The position numbers and the translations under genes were made by a program. Shown in pieces: positions 7,235-15,957 of a DNA stretch of 64,000 nucleotides (its first letter is position 1; each line of letters begins with the position of its first letter). This DNA comes from DATLWN01 sp964422615. GTDB taxonomy: Bacteria > Pseudomonadota > Zetaproteobacteria > Mariprofundales > Mariprofundaceae. The notes beneath the pieces were generated by a model. The model was not told the DNA's origin, did not search any database, and was given only the letters and a program-made list of their open reading frames with translations. The stretch lies in assembly GCA_964422615.1 (NCBI GenBank), contig CAYRBJ010000005.1, positions 1-64,000 on the forward strand, written 5' to 3'.

Positions 7235-9033
7235 TGGCCTATCTGTCGACGAACGAGGTTGAACACCATTTCCACGACGTGGTGATCATCGGGGCCGGCG
7301 GTGGCGGCATGCGTTGCGCCCTGCAACTGGCCGATGAAGGCAAGCGCGTGGCGGTGCTCAGCAAGGTGCTGCCGACACGCTCGCATACGGTAGCGGCGCA
7401 GGGCGGCATCAATGCGGCGCTGGGCAACGTGGTGTCCGACCACTGGCACTGGCATATGTACGATACCGTCAAGGGCTCCGACTATCTGGGTGACCAGGAT
7501 GCGATCGAATACCTGTGCCGGGCAGCACCCCAGCTGGTGCGGGAACTCGAGCATCAGGGGGTACCGTTCTCGCGCCTGGATAACGGCACGATCTACCAAC
7601 GCCCCTTCGGTGGCCAGTCACGCGAATTTGGCGAGGGTGGTCAGGCCTCCCGCACCTGCGCTGCCGCAGACCGTACCGGGCACGCCATTCTGCATACCAT
7701 GTATCAGCAGAACCTCAGGGCCGGCACCCATTTCTACGAGGAGTTCTTCGCCCTGGACCTGATCACCGATGACGAGGGCTGCCATGGCGTGATGGCATGG
7801 GATATCGCGAACGGTCGCTATCACCTGTTCCAGGCCAAGGCGGTGATCCTGGCCACCGGCGGTGCCGGGCGCGTGTTCCGTACCACCACAAACGCCCATA
7901 TCTGTACCGGTGATGGCGGTGCGCTGGCGCTGAAGGCGGGGCTGCCGCTGGAAGATATGGAGTTTTTTCAGTTCCACCCGACGGGTATCGCCCATATCGG
8001 GCCGCTGATCACCGAGGGTGTGCGCGGTGAGGGCGGCTATCTGATCAACAGCGAGGGTGAGCGCTTCATGGAGCGCTATGCGCCGACGGCGAAGGATCTG
8101 GCCAGCCGCGACGTGGTGTCGCGTGCCATGGCCCTGGAGATCCGGGCCGGGCGCGGTTGCGGTCCGGACAAGGATCACATTCTGCTCAAGCTCGATCACC
8201 TGGGCGAGGCGCTGATCATGAAGCGGCTGCCGAACATCCACGAGCTGGCATTGCGTTTCGCTGGTGTCGACTGCACCAAGGAGCCGATCCCGGTACTACC
8301 GACGACGCATTACACCATGGGCGGCATTCCCACCAACCGCTTCGGCGAGGTGGTACACCCGCATGGCCGTAACAAGGAGACGGTGATGCCCGGATTGTAC
8401 GCCATCGGCGAGGCCGCCTGCGTATCCGTGCATGGAGCCAACCGCCTGGGTGGCAATTCACTGCTGGAGATCGTGGTGTTCGGGCGTGCCTGCGGCAACC
8501 AGGTGCTGAACCGCCTGCGTGAACACCGCTATCACATCCCGATCTCGCCCGACAGCTGGCGCCGGGGTGCCGAGCGGGTGGAGCGCTGGCTATCGCAGGC
8601 GCCGCATGCGGACGAGCCGGTGCGTGTTGCCGATCTGCGTCTGCAGATGCAGCAGATCATGCAGGATCACTTCAGCGTGTACCGCACAGGCGAACTGATG
8701 GAGGAGGGTAGCGAGAGGTTGCAGGCATTGGCAGCTCGCCTGGATGATGCCCATATCGACGACAAGCATCGCATCTTCAACAGTGAACTGGTGGAGGCGC
8801 TTGAGCTCGAGAACCTGATGGCCGTGGCGCAGGTGACGGCGGCCGGAGCCTATGCCCGCAACGAATCACGCGGGGCGCATGCCAGGGAGGACTATCCGGA
8901 TCGCGATGACAAGAATTGGATGAAGCATACGCTGGCCTATCTCGGCGACGATGGGGTCCGGCTCGATTACAAGCCGGTGCGCCAGACACCGATGACCGTC
9001 GAGTCCTTTCCGCCGAAGGCGCGGGTGTACTGA
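7234..9033 (+). CDS. sdhA: Succinate dehydrogenase flavoprotein subunit
   Basis: A 599-residue flavoprotein that oxidises succinate to fumarate in the TCA cycle. The dinucleotide-binding loop VVIIGAGGGGMRC comes first, and the covalent-FAD His lies in TRSHTVAAQGGINAAL. Substrate boxes are FQFHPTGI and HGANRLGGNSLLE. The start at 7234 overlaps the sdhD stop; an earlier in-frame ATG at 7198 lies inside sdhD. It is followed by an unusually long structured spacer before sdhB instead of the usual tight junction. Confidence 0.97.
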   Translation: MAYLSTNEVEHHFHDVVIIGAGGGGMRCALQLADEGKRVAVLSKVLPTRSHTVAAQGGINAALGNVVSDHWHWHMYDTVKGSDYLGDQDAIEYLCRAAPQLVRELEHQGVPFSRLDNGTIYQRPFGGQSREFGEGGQASRTCAAADRTGHAILHTMYQQNLRAGTHFYEEFFALDLITDDEGCHGVMAWDIANGRYHLFQAKAVILATGGAGRVFRTTTNAHICTGDGGALALKAGLPLEDMEFFQFHPTGIAHIGPLITEGVRGEGGYLINSEGERFMERYAPTAKDLASRDVVSRAMALEIRAGRGCGPDKDHILLKLDHLGEALIMKRLPNIHELALRFAGVDCTKEPIPVLPTTHYTMGGIPTNRFGEVVHPHGRNKETVMPGLYAIGEAACVSVHGANRLGGNSLLEIVVFGRACGNQVLNRLREHRYHIPISPDSWRRGAERVERWLSQAPHADEPVRVADLRLQMQQIMQDHFSVYRTGELMEEGSERLQALAARLDDAHIDDKHRIFNSELVEALELENLMAVAQVTAAGAYARNESRGAHAREDYPDRDDKNWMKHTLAYLGDDGVRLDYKPVRQTPMTVESFPPKARVY

Positions 9034-9320
9034 TATGTATGGCCTTGGAGCGTTGACTCAAGCCATCCATGGCTTTCGCCCTAGGGGCGCGCGTTGCGCG
9101 TCCAACGCCTGTCCTGCTTTTTTTGTCTGCCCTCGGCCTTTCGGCACTGGCCAAAAGCGCGGTTTTGGCCTGCTTGCACAATTCGGCAGGAAGGCCGAAT
9201 TGGACGCCTACAAGGCGGGGCGAAGCCCTGAAGGGAAACGACTCCCTTCATCAGAAACTGGCCGTCCATGGGCGGAAGGGTCGATGATGGACGGCTTCGG
9301 AGCACGGGCGGGGGTGCGGC
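9034..9320 (+). repeat. Hairpin-rich 287 bp spacer splitting sdhA from sdhB
   Basis: No credible protein is encoded here. The stretch is a chain of short perfect inverted repeats: AAGCCAT/ATGGCTT at 9060-9075, GGCCAAAA/TTTTGGCC at 9149-9170, AATTCGGC/GCCGAATT at 9180-9201, GAAGGGA/TCCCTTC at 9230-9249 and GCCGTCCAT/ATGGACGGC at 9261-9295. A T-tract at about 9117-9124 follows a GC-rich hairpin. Part of the sequence (about 9136-9165) resembles the his spacer at 30298-30331. It could modulate sdhB expression or be a repeat-family insertion. Confidence 0.65.
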
Positions 9321-10031
9321 ATGGCTGACAAGCTTAGGTTGTCCGTCTACCGCTTTGATGCCGAGGCCGGCCGGTCCCCGTATATGCAGGATTTCGAGGT
9401 GCCGGTGACGGGCGGCCACATGAAGCTGCTGGATGCGCTGAACCACATCAAATGGCATATCGATGGTACACTGACCTACCGCCGCTCCTGTGGTGAGGGT
9501 GTGTGCGGTTCCGATGGCATGAACATCAATGGCATCAACGGCCTGGCCTGCATCACCCCGGTGGCCGGCCTGAAACAGCCGGTGAAGGTGCGTCCGTTGC
9601 CGGGCATGGAGGTGATCCGCGATCTGGTCGTCGACACCACGCATTTCTTCGATCAGTACCGCATGGTCAAACCATGGTTGCAGGCGGAAACACCGACGCC
9701 GGAGCACGAACGGCTGCAGCAGCCGGCTGAGCGGGTTCAACTCGATGGCATGTATGAATGTATCCTGTGTGCTTGCTGCACGACCTCATGCCCGTCCTGG
9801 TGGTGGAATGGTAATCGCTTCCTGGGGCCGGCGGCGCTTCTGCACGCCGATCGCTGGATCAAGGATTCCCGCGACGAGCAAACCGGCGAGCGCCTGGACC
9901 AACTGGAGGATGCCTTTCGGCTTTACCGTTGCCACCAGATCATGAACTGCATGGAGGCGTGCCCGAAAGGGCTGAATCCCACCGCCGCCATTGACGACAT
10001 CCGCCGCCGCCTGATTGCCCGTAAGTCATGA
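9321..10031 (+). CDS. sdhB: Succinate dehydrogenase iron-sulfur subunit
   Basis: A 236-residue electron-transfer subunit of complex II. The N-terminal ferredoxin fold has the [2Fe-2S] site SCGEGVCGSD followed by a later Cys (NGLAC). The C-terminal domain has CILCACCTTSCPSWWW and CHQIMNCMEACPKGLNP for the [4Fe-4S] and [3Fe-4S] clusters. The start at 9321 has a GGGGG-type ribosome site (GGGCGGGGGTGCGGC) just upstream. The stop overlaps sdhE by four bases (ATGA). Confidence 0.97.
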   Translation: MADKLRLSVYRFDAEAGRSPYMQDFEVPVTGGHMKLLDALNHIKWHIDGTLTYRRSCGEGVCGSDGMNINGINGLACITPVAGLKQPVKVRPLPGMEVIRDLVVDTTHFFDQYRMVKPWLQAETPTPEHERLQQPAERVQLDGMYECILCACCTTSCPSWWWNGNRFLGPAALLHADRWIKDSRDEQTGERLDQLEDAFRLYRCHQIMNCMEACPKGLNPTAAIDDIRRRLIARKS

Positions 10032-10270
10032 CCAACGATACGAACGCACAACTCAGGCAACTGTGTTACCGTCTACGTCGGCAGGGCATGCTGGAACTGG
10101 ATGCCTGGCTGGAGCCACTGGTGCATGAACTGACGCACGGTGACCCAGCGCTGGCAACGGCGGCCAAGGAACTGCTGTCCTTGGAGCCACCACAGTTGCT
10201 GGCCATGATGCGGGGTGAGCGGCCGTTACCGGATGCCCTGTCGCCATGGCTTGGTCTCAGGACAAGCTGA
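10028..10270 (+). CDS. sdhE: FAD assembly factor SdhE
   Basis: An 80-residue SdhE/SDHAF2-like protein that promotes covalent attachment of FAD to SdhA. The conserved core, with the RRQGMLELDAWL motif (equivalent of the RGxxELD helix), appears at residues 17-29, and the length is typical. The four-base overlap with sdhB and the position at the end of sdhCDAB agree with the assignment. The 3' end overlaps the following DUF1573-cytochrome gene by 25 nt, suggesting translational coupling. Confidence 0.88.
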   Translation: MTNDTNAQLRQLCYRLRRQGMLELDAWLEPLVHELTHGDPALATAAKELLSLEPPQLLAMMRGERPLPDALSPWLGLRTS

Positions 10271-10992
10271 AACGGCTCTGCCTTTTCCTGTTCCTCGTCT
10301 CACTGGCGGCGGGGATCACAGCCTGCGCCACCGGCAGTCGGCGCGCCCAAGTGGCAGCAGCTCCGTCAAAGCCCATGCCGGTGCTGATGTTCCAGCCGCA
10401 TACGCTGGATCTCGGACGGGTGACCGAAGGCAAAACGGCCTCTGGCGATTTGATTCTGCGCAACAATGGCAACGTGCCGCTGATCATCACGGACATCCAG
10501 ACCTCCTGTGGCTGTACCACCGGCATGCTCGACGAGCGCTTGCTGCCGCCCGGAGGGTTTACGATGATGCATGTCAGGGTGGATACCTTTGCCAAGCGCG
10601 GCCAAGCGAAGAAACAGCTGTGGGTCAGTGACGGTCAGGGACACACCGCCACGGCAACCCTGCGGCTGACGGTGCGCCGCAATCCGCATATGGCTTTGTC
10701 CGGGCGCAGCCTTTTCGATGCCCCATGCGCCTCCTGTCATGCAGCGCCGGCCCGAGGCAAAGCCACCGGGCTGGAGATTTTCGCGGCGGTGTGCGCCATG
10801 TGCCACGGGGCGAATGCCAAAGGCGGCTACGCCCCCTCGCTGCGTGGCGGGCGCGATGCCGCGGTGCTGGCAAAAACCATCAGCGAAGGGGCCGGAAACC
10901 ACTATATGCCGGCATTTGCCAAATCGCGCGGCGGCCCCCTGAGCCGGGATCAGGTGCGTGCCCTGAGTCGGTGGCTCGCATCCCTGCGCTGA
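10246..10992 (+). CDS. Lipoprotein with DUF1573 domain fused to a diheme c-type cytochrome region
   Basis: A 248-residue exported protein. A signal peptide ends in a lipobox (ITAC, lipidated Cys27), so it is probably membrane-anchored in the periplasm. Residues 47-145 form a DUF1573-like immunoglobulin-type domain with the SCGC tetrad at 87-90. The C-terminal part has CASCH (161-165) and CAMCH (183-187), and a candidate distal ligand Met221 in NHYMPAF. The two haem motifs are only 22 residues apart and only the second has a full cytochrome c domain around it. It overlaps sdhE, so a link to succinate oxidation or electron transfer to periplasmic carriers is plausible but unproven. Confidence 0.75.
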   Translation: MAWSQDKLKRLCLFLFLVSLAAGITACATGSRRAQVAAAPSKPMPVLMFQPHTLDLGRVTEGKTASGDLILRNNGNVPLIITDIQTSCGCTTGMLDERLLPPGGFTMMHVRVDTFAKRGQAKKQLWVSDGQGHTATATLRLTVRRNPHMALSGRSLFDAPCASCHAAPARGKATGLEIFAAVCAMCHGANAKGGYAPSLRGGRDAAVLAKTISEGAGNHYMPAFAKSRGGPLSRDQVRALSRWLASLR

Positions 10993-11072
10993 GCGGGCGG
11001 TTGCGGTGTTCCATATACAGTTGTTCGGGCGTTGGTTTTCGAAATAACACGAATATTATGGGTATTTACGGC

Positions 11073-11101
11073 TGGACTGTGCAGATTCCCATTGATATAA
11101 A
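11073..11101 (+). promoter_or_regulatory. Predicted promoter of rpe
   Basis: TGGACT at 11073-11078 and TATAAA at 11096-11101 are separated by 17 bp. The expected start point is near 11108, only about 3 nt before the rpe ATG, and no Shine-Dalgarno is visible. The transcript may be leaderless or nearly so. Confidence 0.45.
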
Positions 11102-11110
11102 TACGCCCCT

Positions 11111-11779
11111 ATGCACAACATCATCATTGCTCCATCCATCCTTTCCGCAGATTTTGCCAGCCTCGGCGCCGAAGTGCGCGCCATCGACGAAGGAGGCTGT
11201 GACTGGGTGCATGTGGATGTGATGGACGGGCGGTTCGTGCCGCCGATCACCATCGGCGACAACATCGTCAAGGCCATCCGTCCGCACACGAACAAGCCGC
11301 TGGACGTGCATCTGATGATCGTTGAGCCCGACCGTCAGGTTGAGGCCTTCGCCAAGGCCGGTGCCGACATCATCACCGTGCATCAGGAGGCATGCATCCA
11401 TCTGGAGCGCACGTTGCAATTTATCCGCTCACTGGGCAAGAAGGCCGGTGTCAGCCTGAACCCCGCCACCCCAGTTTCGACGTTGAAGCACGTCCTGCAC
11501 TGCACGGACATGGTGCTGCTGATGAGTGTGAATCCCGGCTATGGCGGTCAGAGTTATATTCATGCAGTGACGGAGAAGATCCGCGAGGCCCGGAGCATGC
11601 TGGACGATGCCGGATGTGATGCGCGTCTGCAGGTGGATGGCGGAGTCAACACGGCTACCATGGCAGAGGTGGCGTCCGCCGGAGCGGATACCTTCGTGGC
11701 CGGCTCAGCCGTGTACGGCAAACCGGATTATGCCGCGGCGATTCGTGAACTGCGCGGCTTAGCCGAAGGGACGGCTTGA
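11111..11779 (+). CDS. rpe: Ribulose-phosphate 3-epimerase
   Basis: A 222-residue TIM-barrel enzyme interconverting ribulose 5-phosphate and xylulose 5-phosphate, used in the pentose phosphate pathway and the Calvin cycle. Family boxes are APSILSADFASLG, the metal site HVDVMDGRFVPPIT, LDVHLMI, MSVNPGYGGQ and VDGGVN. It stands alone between the sdh and ACIII operons with its own promoter. No other Calvin-cycle gene is in the window, so carbon fixation cannot be concluded. Confidence 0.96.
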   Translation: MHNIIIAPSILSADFASLGAEVRAIDEGGCDWVHVDVMDGRFVPPITIGDNIVKAIRPHTNKPLDVHLMIVEPDRQVEAFAKAGADIITVHQEACIHLERTLQFIRSLGKKAGVSLNPATPVSTLKHVLHCTDMVLLMSVNPGYGGQSYIHAVTEKIREARSMLDDAGCDARLQVDGGVNTATMAEVASAGADTFVAGSAVYGKPDYAAAIRELRGLAEGTA

Positions 11780-11782
11780 AAA

Positions 11783-11811
11783 AATTACTCTGATTTTTTT
11801 TAGGGTATAAT
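11783..11811 (+). promoter_or_regulatory. Predicted promoter of the ACIII (act) operon
   Basis: A perfect TATAAT at 11806-11811 follows an A/T-rich tract. The best -35 at 17 bp spacing is AATTAC (11783-11788), a poor match, so an activator may be needed. The expected leader to actA is about 110 nt. Confidence 0.4.
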
Positions 11812-11927
11812 TGCTCTTAGAAAGCGGGTATGATACGGCGTTCCATATGGCTGGGGAGCCTGGACCGGAATAGCATTGGATGCCACTAGGTATCAGGTTG
11901 AGTTTTGTGAAAAAAGGGGGAGGGGCC

Positions 11928-12674
11928 ATGAGGCGTGGTGCGAAAAATCCGTATTCATTTGGATTTTGGTGCAAGGCGGTATTTGTTGTCGTGGGGCTTT
12001 TACTGCCCATGGCCGCACATGCTGACGACATTAGCAACGCGCCGCAGCCAATCAGATTTCCTCATTACATTCACGCCGGAAAGTTCAAGATCGATTGCAT
12101 GTACTGCCATACCTATGCCCGTCGCAGCAAGGTGTCGGGTATCCCGATGGTGGCCAAGTGCATCGGCTGTCACCAACACATCCCGGCGGTAAGGCACAAG
12201 CCTCGCATCGAGAAGCTGTTCTCGTACTGGAAGAAGAAAGAGCCGATTCCATGGCTCAAGGTGCATGACCTGCCGGATTTCGTGTTTTTCCCGCACATGC
12301 GCCATATTCAGCGGTTTATCTTCCAGGATGGACGGCCCACCCAACAGGTGTGCGGCATGTGCCATGGCGACGTGAAGACCTTTGTCACGGCCCGGAAGAT
12401 TCGCCCGCTGACGATGGGCTGGTGTCTGAGTTGTCACAAGCAATTCCAGGGGACTTCGGATATCGGCAAGCCGGCACCTGCCAGTGCCTGGATGGTACCA
12501 ACCAGCACGGCACCATTGATGCAGGTGAAATATCCGCAGCCGGCAGTGCTGAATCCGGAGCATCCGGAAACCATGACCCATGCTGAAATCGCGAAATTGT
12601 CGAACCAGTTGCCAGAGTCGATACGGGAGCACTTGGTCCGTGCTCCCCACGATTGCTGGAAATGCCACATCTAA
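11928..12674 (+). CDS. actA: Alternative complex III pentaheme cytochrome c subunit ActA
   Basis: A 248-residue exported cytochrome with an N-terminal hydrophobic signal or anchor (residues 11-32). It carries five CXXCH haem motifs at Cys57, Cys78, Cys142, Cys166 and Cys243; the last lies at the extreme C-terminus (CWKCHI). A class-III-like arrangement with extra His residues (FPHYIHAGKF) is typical of ActA. The start at 11928 has GGAGGGG just upstream; longer readings lack support. It heads the act operon and would pass electrons within the quinol:electron-acceptor oxidoreductase. Confidence 0.9.
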   Translation: MRRGAKNPYSFGFWCKAVFVVVGLLLPMAAHADDISNAPQPIRFPHYIHAGKFKIDCMYCHTYARRSKVSGIPMVAKCIGCHQHIPAVRHKPRIEKLFSYWKKKEPIPWLKVHDLPDFVFFPHMRHIQRFIFQDGRPTQQVCGMCHGDVKTFVTARKIRPLTMGWCLSCHKQFQGTSDIGKPAPASAWMVPTSTAPLMQVKYPQPAVLNPEHPETMTHAEIAKLSNQLPESIREHLVRAPHDCWKCHI

Positions 12675-12702
12675 GCAGCTGGCCGAGAAGGAGAGGTTGA
12701 CG

Positions 12703-14976
12703 ATGAGCAGTAAATCATGGAACCGCCGTACATTCCTGAAGGCCATGGGGCTGGGAGGAGCCGGTAGCGCTCTGCTGCTGAGCGGGTGCGGAAATACCGA
12801 CATCATCGATGAAGTGGACCTTGAGGTCCGCAAGGAGAAGGTCGAGCCGAACGTTGATCCCCAAGACTTCGTGCAGCCCGGCGTCGCGCTGTACTATGCC
12901 TCGACCTGCCGCATGTGTCCTGCTGGATGCAACCTGCATGCACGCATCCGCGAGGCCCGCGTGCTGAAGCTCGAGGGCAACCCGGGCTCGCCGGTCAATC
13001 ATGGCCGCCTGTGCCCGATGGGTCAGGCCGGCCTGCACGCCCATTACAATCCGGATCGTTTGACCAAGCCGATGATGCGCAAGGGCGGTAAACTGGTCGA
13101 TGTTAGTTGGGACGAGGCCATGGATACCCTGAAGGAGAAGCTGGCCAAGAAGAACAGCCGGCTGGCTTGGCTGAACGGTGCCACCAGCGGCCACCACGCG
13201 GCCTTGACCAAGGCCTACCTCGAGGAGGCTGGTTCGAAGAACTTCTTTGTCTTCGATACCCTGCCGCCGGCCGTCGGCCACGCGGTGAACGAGGCGATGT
13301 TCGGCAATGCCATGCCGAGGCTGGATTTCAAGAAGGCCAAGCTGATCCTTTCCTTTGGCGCGGACTTCCTCGCCACCTGGATGTCCCCGGTGCATTTCCC
13401 GACCCAGTACGCGGAATTCCGTCAGCCGCCGCGCGGCACCCTGGTCGTGGCTGAGTCCAAGATGACCATCACCGGCGCCAACGCCGACCGCTGGCTCGGC
13501 ATTCGCCCCGGTACCGAGGGCCATCTGGCCATGGCACTGGCTTCGTTGCTGGTGGAAGATCCCGTATACGCCAAGCGGGTTCCCAAGGACATCCTCGCCG
13601 AGATCAAGAAGGTCGACCCCGTCGAAGTCTCGAAGATCACCGGCGTGTCCAGTGAGCGCTTGCATAAGCTGCACCACCTGCTGACCAAGAATTCCCCAAG
13701 CATGGTACTGTCCGGCTCCTCCGCCGAGGGGGTGGAGTACGGCTCCGAAACGGCACGGGCGGTACTGCTGCTCAACGTCATCCTCGGCAACGTAGGCAAG
13801 ACCATCCTGCCCAGGTCCGAGGCGGTGTTCCCGGACCTGATGCCGAAGATGGGTGGTTGGGCGCAGCTCAGGACATTCATTGACGGGCTTCACGGCGGCA
13901 AGTTCGATACGGTCGTGGTGTTCGGCACCAATCCGGTGTACCAGGCGCCGGCCTTCATGAAGGCGGACAAGGCCTATGCCAAGGCCGGTTACCGCATCAG
14001 CTTCTCGATGTTCCCGGATGAGACCACGATGGCCTCGGATCTGGTGCTGCCGCTCGATTCCTATCTCGAGGAATGGAACACGGCGCTGCCGGCCTACTCC
14101 CCGGAGGATGGCTTCGTTGGTGTGCAACAGCCGGTGATGAACCCGGTGTTCGGCGAGGGCACCACGCGTCCATTCGGTGACATGATGCTGGCGGTCATCA
14201 AGCAGATGAACCCCAAGTACAAGACCTGGAAGGACTATGAGGCCTATGTGCGCGATTCGCTGTGGACGATGAGGGATGCGATGGTCAAGCCGCCGGTTCC
14301 GACCGTGGGCGGTGAGACCGTGCGCGAAGCCTTCCATAACCAGGTGCTGTCCACCGGTTATATCCGCCTGAAGACCAAGCCTGCCCGGGCCATCAAGCCC
14401 AAGCTCGAGGCCATCAACCTACCGGAGGCGCCGAAGGCGAACTCCAAATACCCGTTCCGCTTGCTGCCCACCGCCCGCCTGGGCCTGTGGGATGGCCGCC
14501 ATGCCAATTTGCCGTGGCTGCAGGAGCTGCCCGACCAGCTGGCCGAGGTCGTGTGGGATTCGTGGGTGGAGTTACATCCGTCCACGGCCAAGAAGCTCGG
14601 CGGCATCGTGACGGGCGACGTGCTACGCGTGTCCTCCGCCTCCGGCTCCGTCGAGGTCAAGGCATTGGTGACCATGGCCATCCATCCGGACTGCGTCGCC
14701 ATCCCGCTGGGGCAGGGGCATACGGAATACGGACGCTATGCCAAGGGCGTCGGCGTCAATCCTTACCATATCCTGGATGCGAAATACGATGCCAAGACAG
14801 GCGAGCTGGCGACCTTCGCCACCGATGTGAATGTAGTGAAGGTGGCCGACCGTGGCTCGATCGTCACCCTGGCGCACGGTGATCTGGTGCTCGAGAACGG
14901 CAGCAATTCGCAGGCCGGGCGTACTATCGTCAAGACGGTGACTGCCAAGCAGTTCAACCGTACCGAGGAGGCATAA
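12703..14976 (+). CDS. actB1: Alternative complex III subunit ActB1, molybdopterin-oxidoreductase-like
   Basis: A 757-residue member of the complex iron-sulfur molybdoenzyme superfamily. It has a twin-arginine signal (NRRTFLKAMGL, residues 7-17) and lipobox LLSGC (Cys29), indicating a Tat-exported lipoprotein. Cys69, Cys72, Cys76 and Cys104 reproduce the CX2CX3CX27C pattern of the superfamily's proximal [4Fe-4S] site. Here ActB is split into B1 and B2, whereas it is fused in several known ACIII complexes. The start at 12703 follows GAAGGAGAGG; the longer frame overlaps actA. Whether a molybdopterin cofactor is bound cannot be decided from the sequence. Confidence 0.88.
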   Translation: MSSKSWNRRTFLKAMGLGGAGSALLLSGCGNTDIIDEVDLEVRKEKVEPNVDPQDFVQPGVALYYASTCRMCPAGCNLHARIREARVLKLEGNPGSPVNHGRLCPMGQAGLHAHYNPDRLTKPMMRKGGKLVDVSWDEAMDTLKEKLAKKNSRLAWLNGATSGHHAALTKAYLEEAGSKNFFVFDTLPPAVGHAVNEAMFGNAMPRLDFKKAKLILSFGADFLATWMSPVHFPTQYAEFRQPPRGTLVVAESKMTITGANADRWLGIRPGTEGHLAMALASLLVEDPVYAKRVPKDILAEIKKVDPVEVSKITGVSSERLHKLHHLLTKNSPSMVLSGSSAEGVEYGSETARAVLLLNVILGNVGKTILPRSEAVFPDLMPKMGGWAQLRTFIDGLHGGKFDTVVVFGTNPVYQAPAFMKADKAYAKAGYRISFSMFPDETTMASDLVLPLDSYLEEWNTALPAYSPEDGFVGVQQPVMNPVFGEGTTRPFGDMMLAVIKQMNPKYKTWKDYEAYVRDSLWTMRDAMVKPPVPTVGGETVREAFHNQVLSTGYIRLKTKPARAIKPKLEAINLPEAPKANSKYPFRLLPTARLGLWDGRHANLPWLQELPDQLAEVVWDSWVELHPSTAKKLGGIVTGDVLRVSSASGSVEVKALVTMAIHPDCVAIPLGQGHTEYGRYAKGVGVNPYHILDAKYDAKTGELATFATDVNVVKVADRGSIVTLAHGDLVLENGSNSQAGRTIVKTVTAKQFNRTEEA

Positions 14977-14978
14977 CC

Positions 14979-15902
14979 ATGGGTTTTGGACGCATGCTCG
15001 AAAACTGGGCGGCCTTTCGCAAGGACGACTACTATGACAACGAACCCTATATGTGGGGCATGGCGATCGATCTGAACAAATGCATCGGTTGCGGTGCCTG
15101 TGTCACGGCCTGCTATGCCGAGAACAACCTGCCGGTGGTCGGCAAATACCATTACAGCCAGGGCTATGCCATGCACTGGATGCGCATCGAACGCTACTGG
15201 GACGAGCCGGACGGTCATGCCGATATCGACATCTCGCAAAAACCGGAAACCCCCATGTATGCTCATGAGGGCACTCCTCAAGAGGATACGGTTTCTTTCC
15301 CGGAGCGCGGCGCGCACTACATCCCGATGCTGTGCCAGCAATGCAACCACGCACCGTGTGAGCCGGTGTGCCCGGTGGCGGCGACCTACCACACGCCGGA
15401 CGGCCTGAATGCGCAGGTCTACAACCGCTGTATCGGGTCGCGCTACTGCGGTAACAACTGTCCGTACAAGGTGCGCTACTTCAACTTCTTGGACTTCTGG
15501 AAAGAGAATTACGACGGGGCGCCTCTGCCGCACCCGCTGGAGCTGCAGCTGAATCCGGATTTGTCCGTGCGCTCCAAGGGCGTCATGGAGAAGTGCACCT
15601 TCTGCGTGCAGCGCCAGCGCGATGCCAAGAACGCGGCCGAAACCGCCGGGCATCCGAACTACGTCGAGGACATGTCGTTCATGACCGCCTGTCAGCAAAC
15701 CTGCCCGACGCGGGCGATCGTGTTCGGCAACATGAAGAATCCGAAGGCCGAGGTGTCCAAGCTGTGGGCCAGCCATCAGGTCGAGCTCGGCCGAGTCCTG
15801 CAGGACAAGACCGAAGACGTACGTGGCTATCGCGTATTGGAGGATTTGAATGTCGAGCCCTGTATCATGTACATGGACCGGGTTCGCAACATCGAGGCCT
15901 GA
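14979..15902 (+). CDS. actB2: Alternative complex III iron-sulfur subunit ActB2
   Basis: A 307-residue ferredoxin-like subunit of the NrfC/PsrB type. Cluster ligands appear in four groups: CIGCGACVTAC (Cys35-45), CQQCNHAPCEPVCPV, the segment with CIGSRYCGNNCPYKVRYF, and CTFC paired with CQQTCPTRAIVF, enough for four Fe-S clusters. It carries no signal peptide of its own, so it is presumably exported in complex with the Tat-substrate ActB1. GAGGAGG precedes the start, and actB1 ends 2 bp before it. Confidence 0.9.
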   Translation: MGFGRMLENWAAFRKDDYYDNEPYMWGMAIDLNKCIGCGACVTACYAENNLPVVGKYHYSQGYAMHWMRIERYWDEPDGHADIDISQKPETPMYAHEGTPQEDTVSFPERGAHYIPMLCQQCNHAPCEPVCPVAATYHTPDGLNAQVYNRCIGSRYCGNNCPYKVRYFNFLDFWKENYDGAPLPHPLELQLNPDLSVRSKGVMEKCTFCVQRQRDAKNAAETAGHPNYVEDMSFMTACQQTCPTRAIVFGNMKNPKAEVSKLWASHQVELGRVLQDKTEDVRGYRVLEDLNVEPCIMYMDRVRNIEA

Positions 15903-15957
15903 GGAATAGCTGACGCAGAAATGCCAATTAGCCGTTAATTGAGGGGAGATCGACTAA

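Noticed and set aside
9035..9328. 97-codon frame in the sdhA-sdhB spacer
   Set aside because: It is explained by the GC-rich hairpin array; no signal, domain or ribosome site.
12715..14337. 540-codon open frame on the minus strand opposite actB1
   Set aside because: It is antisense to ActB1; the composition is typical of a shadow frame.
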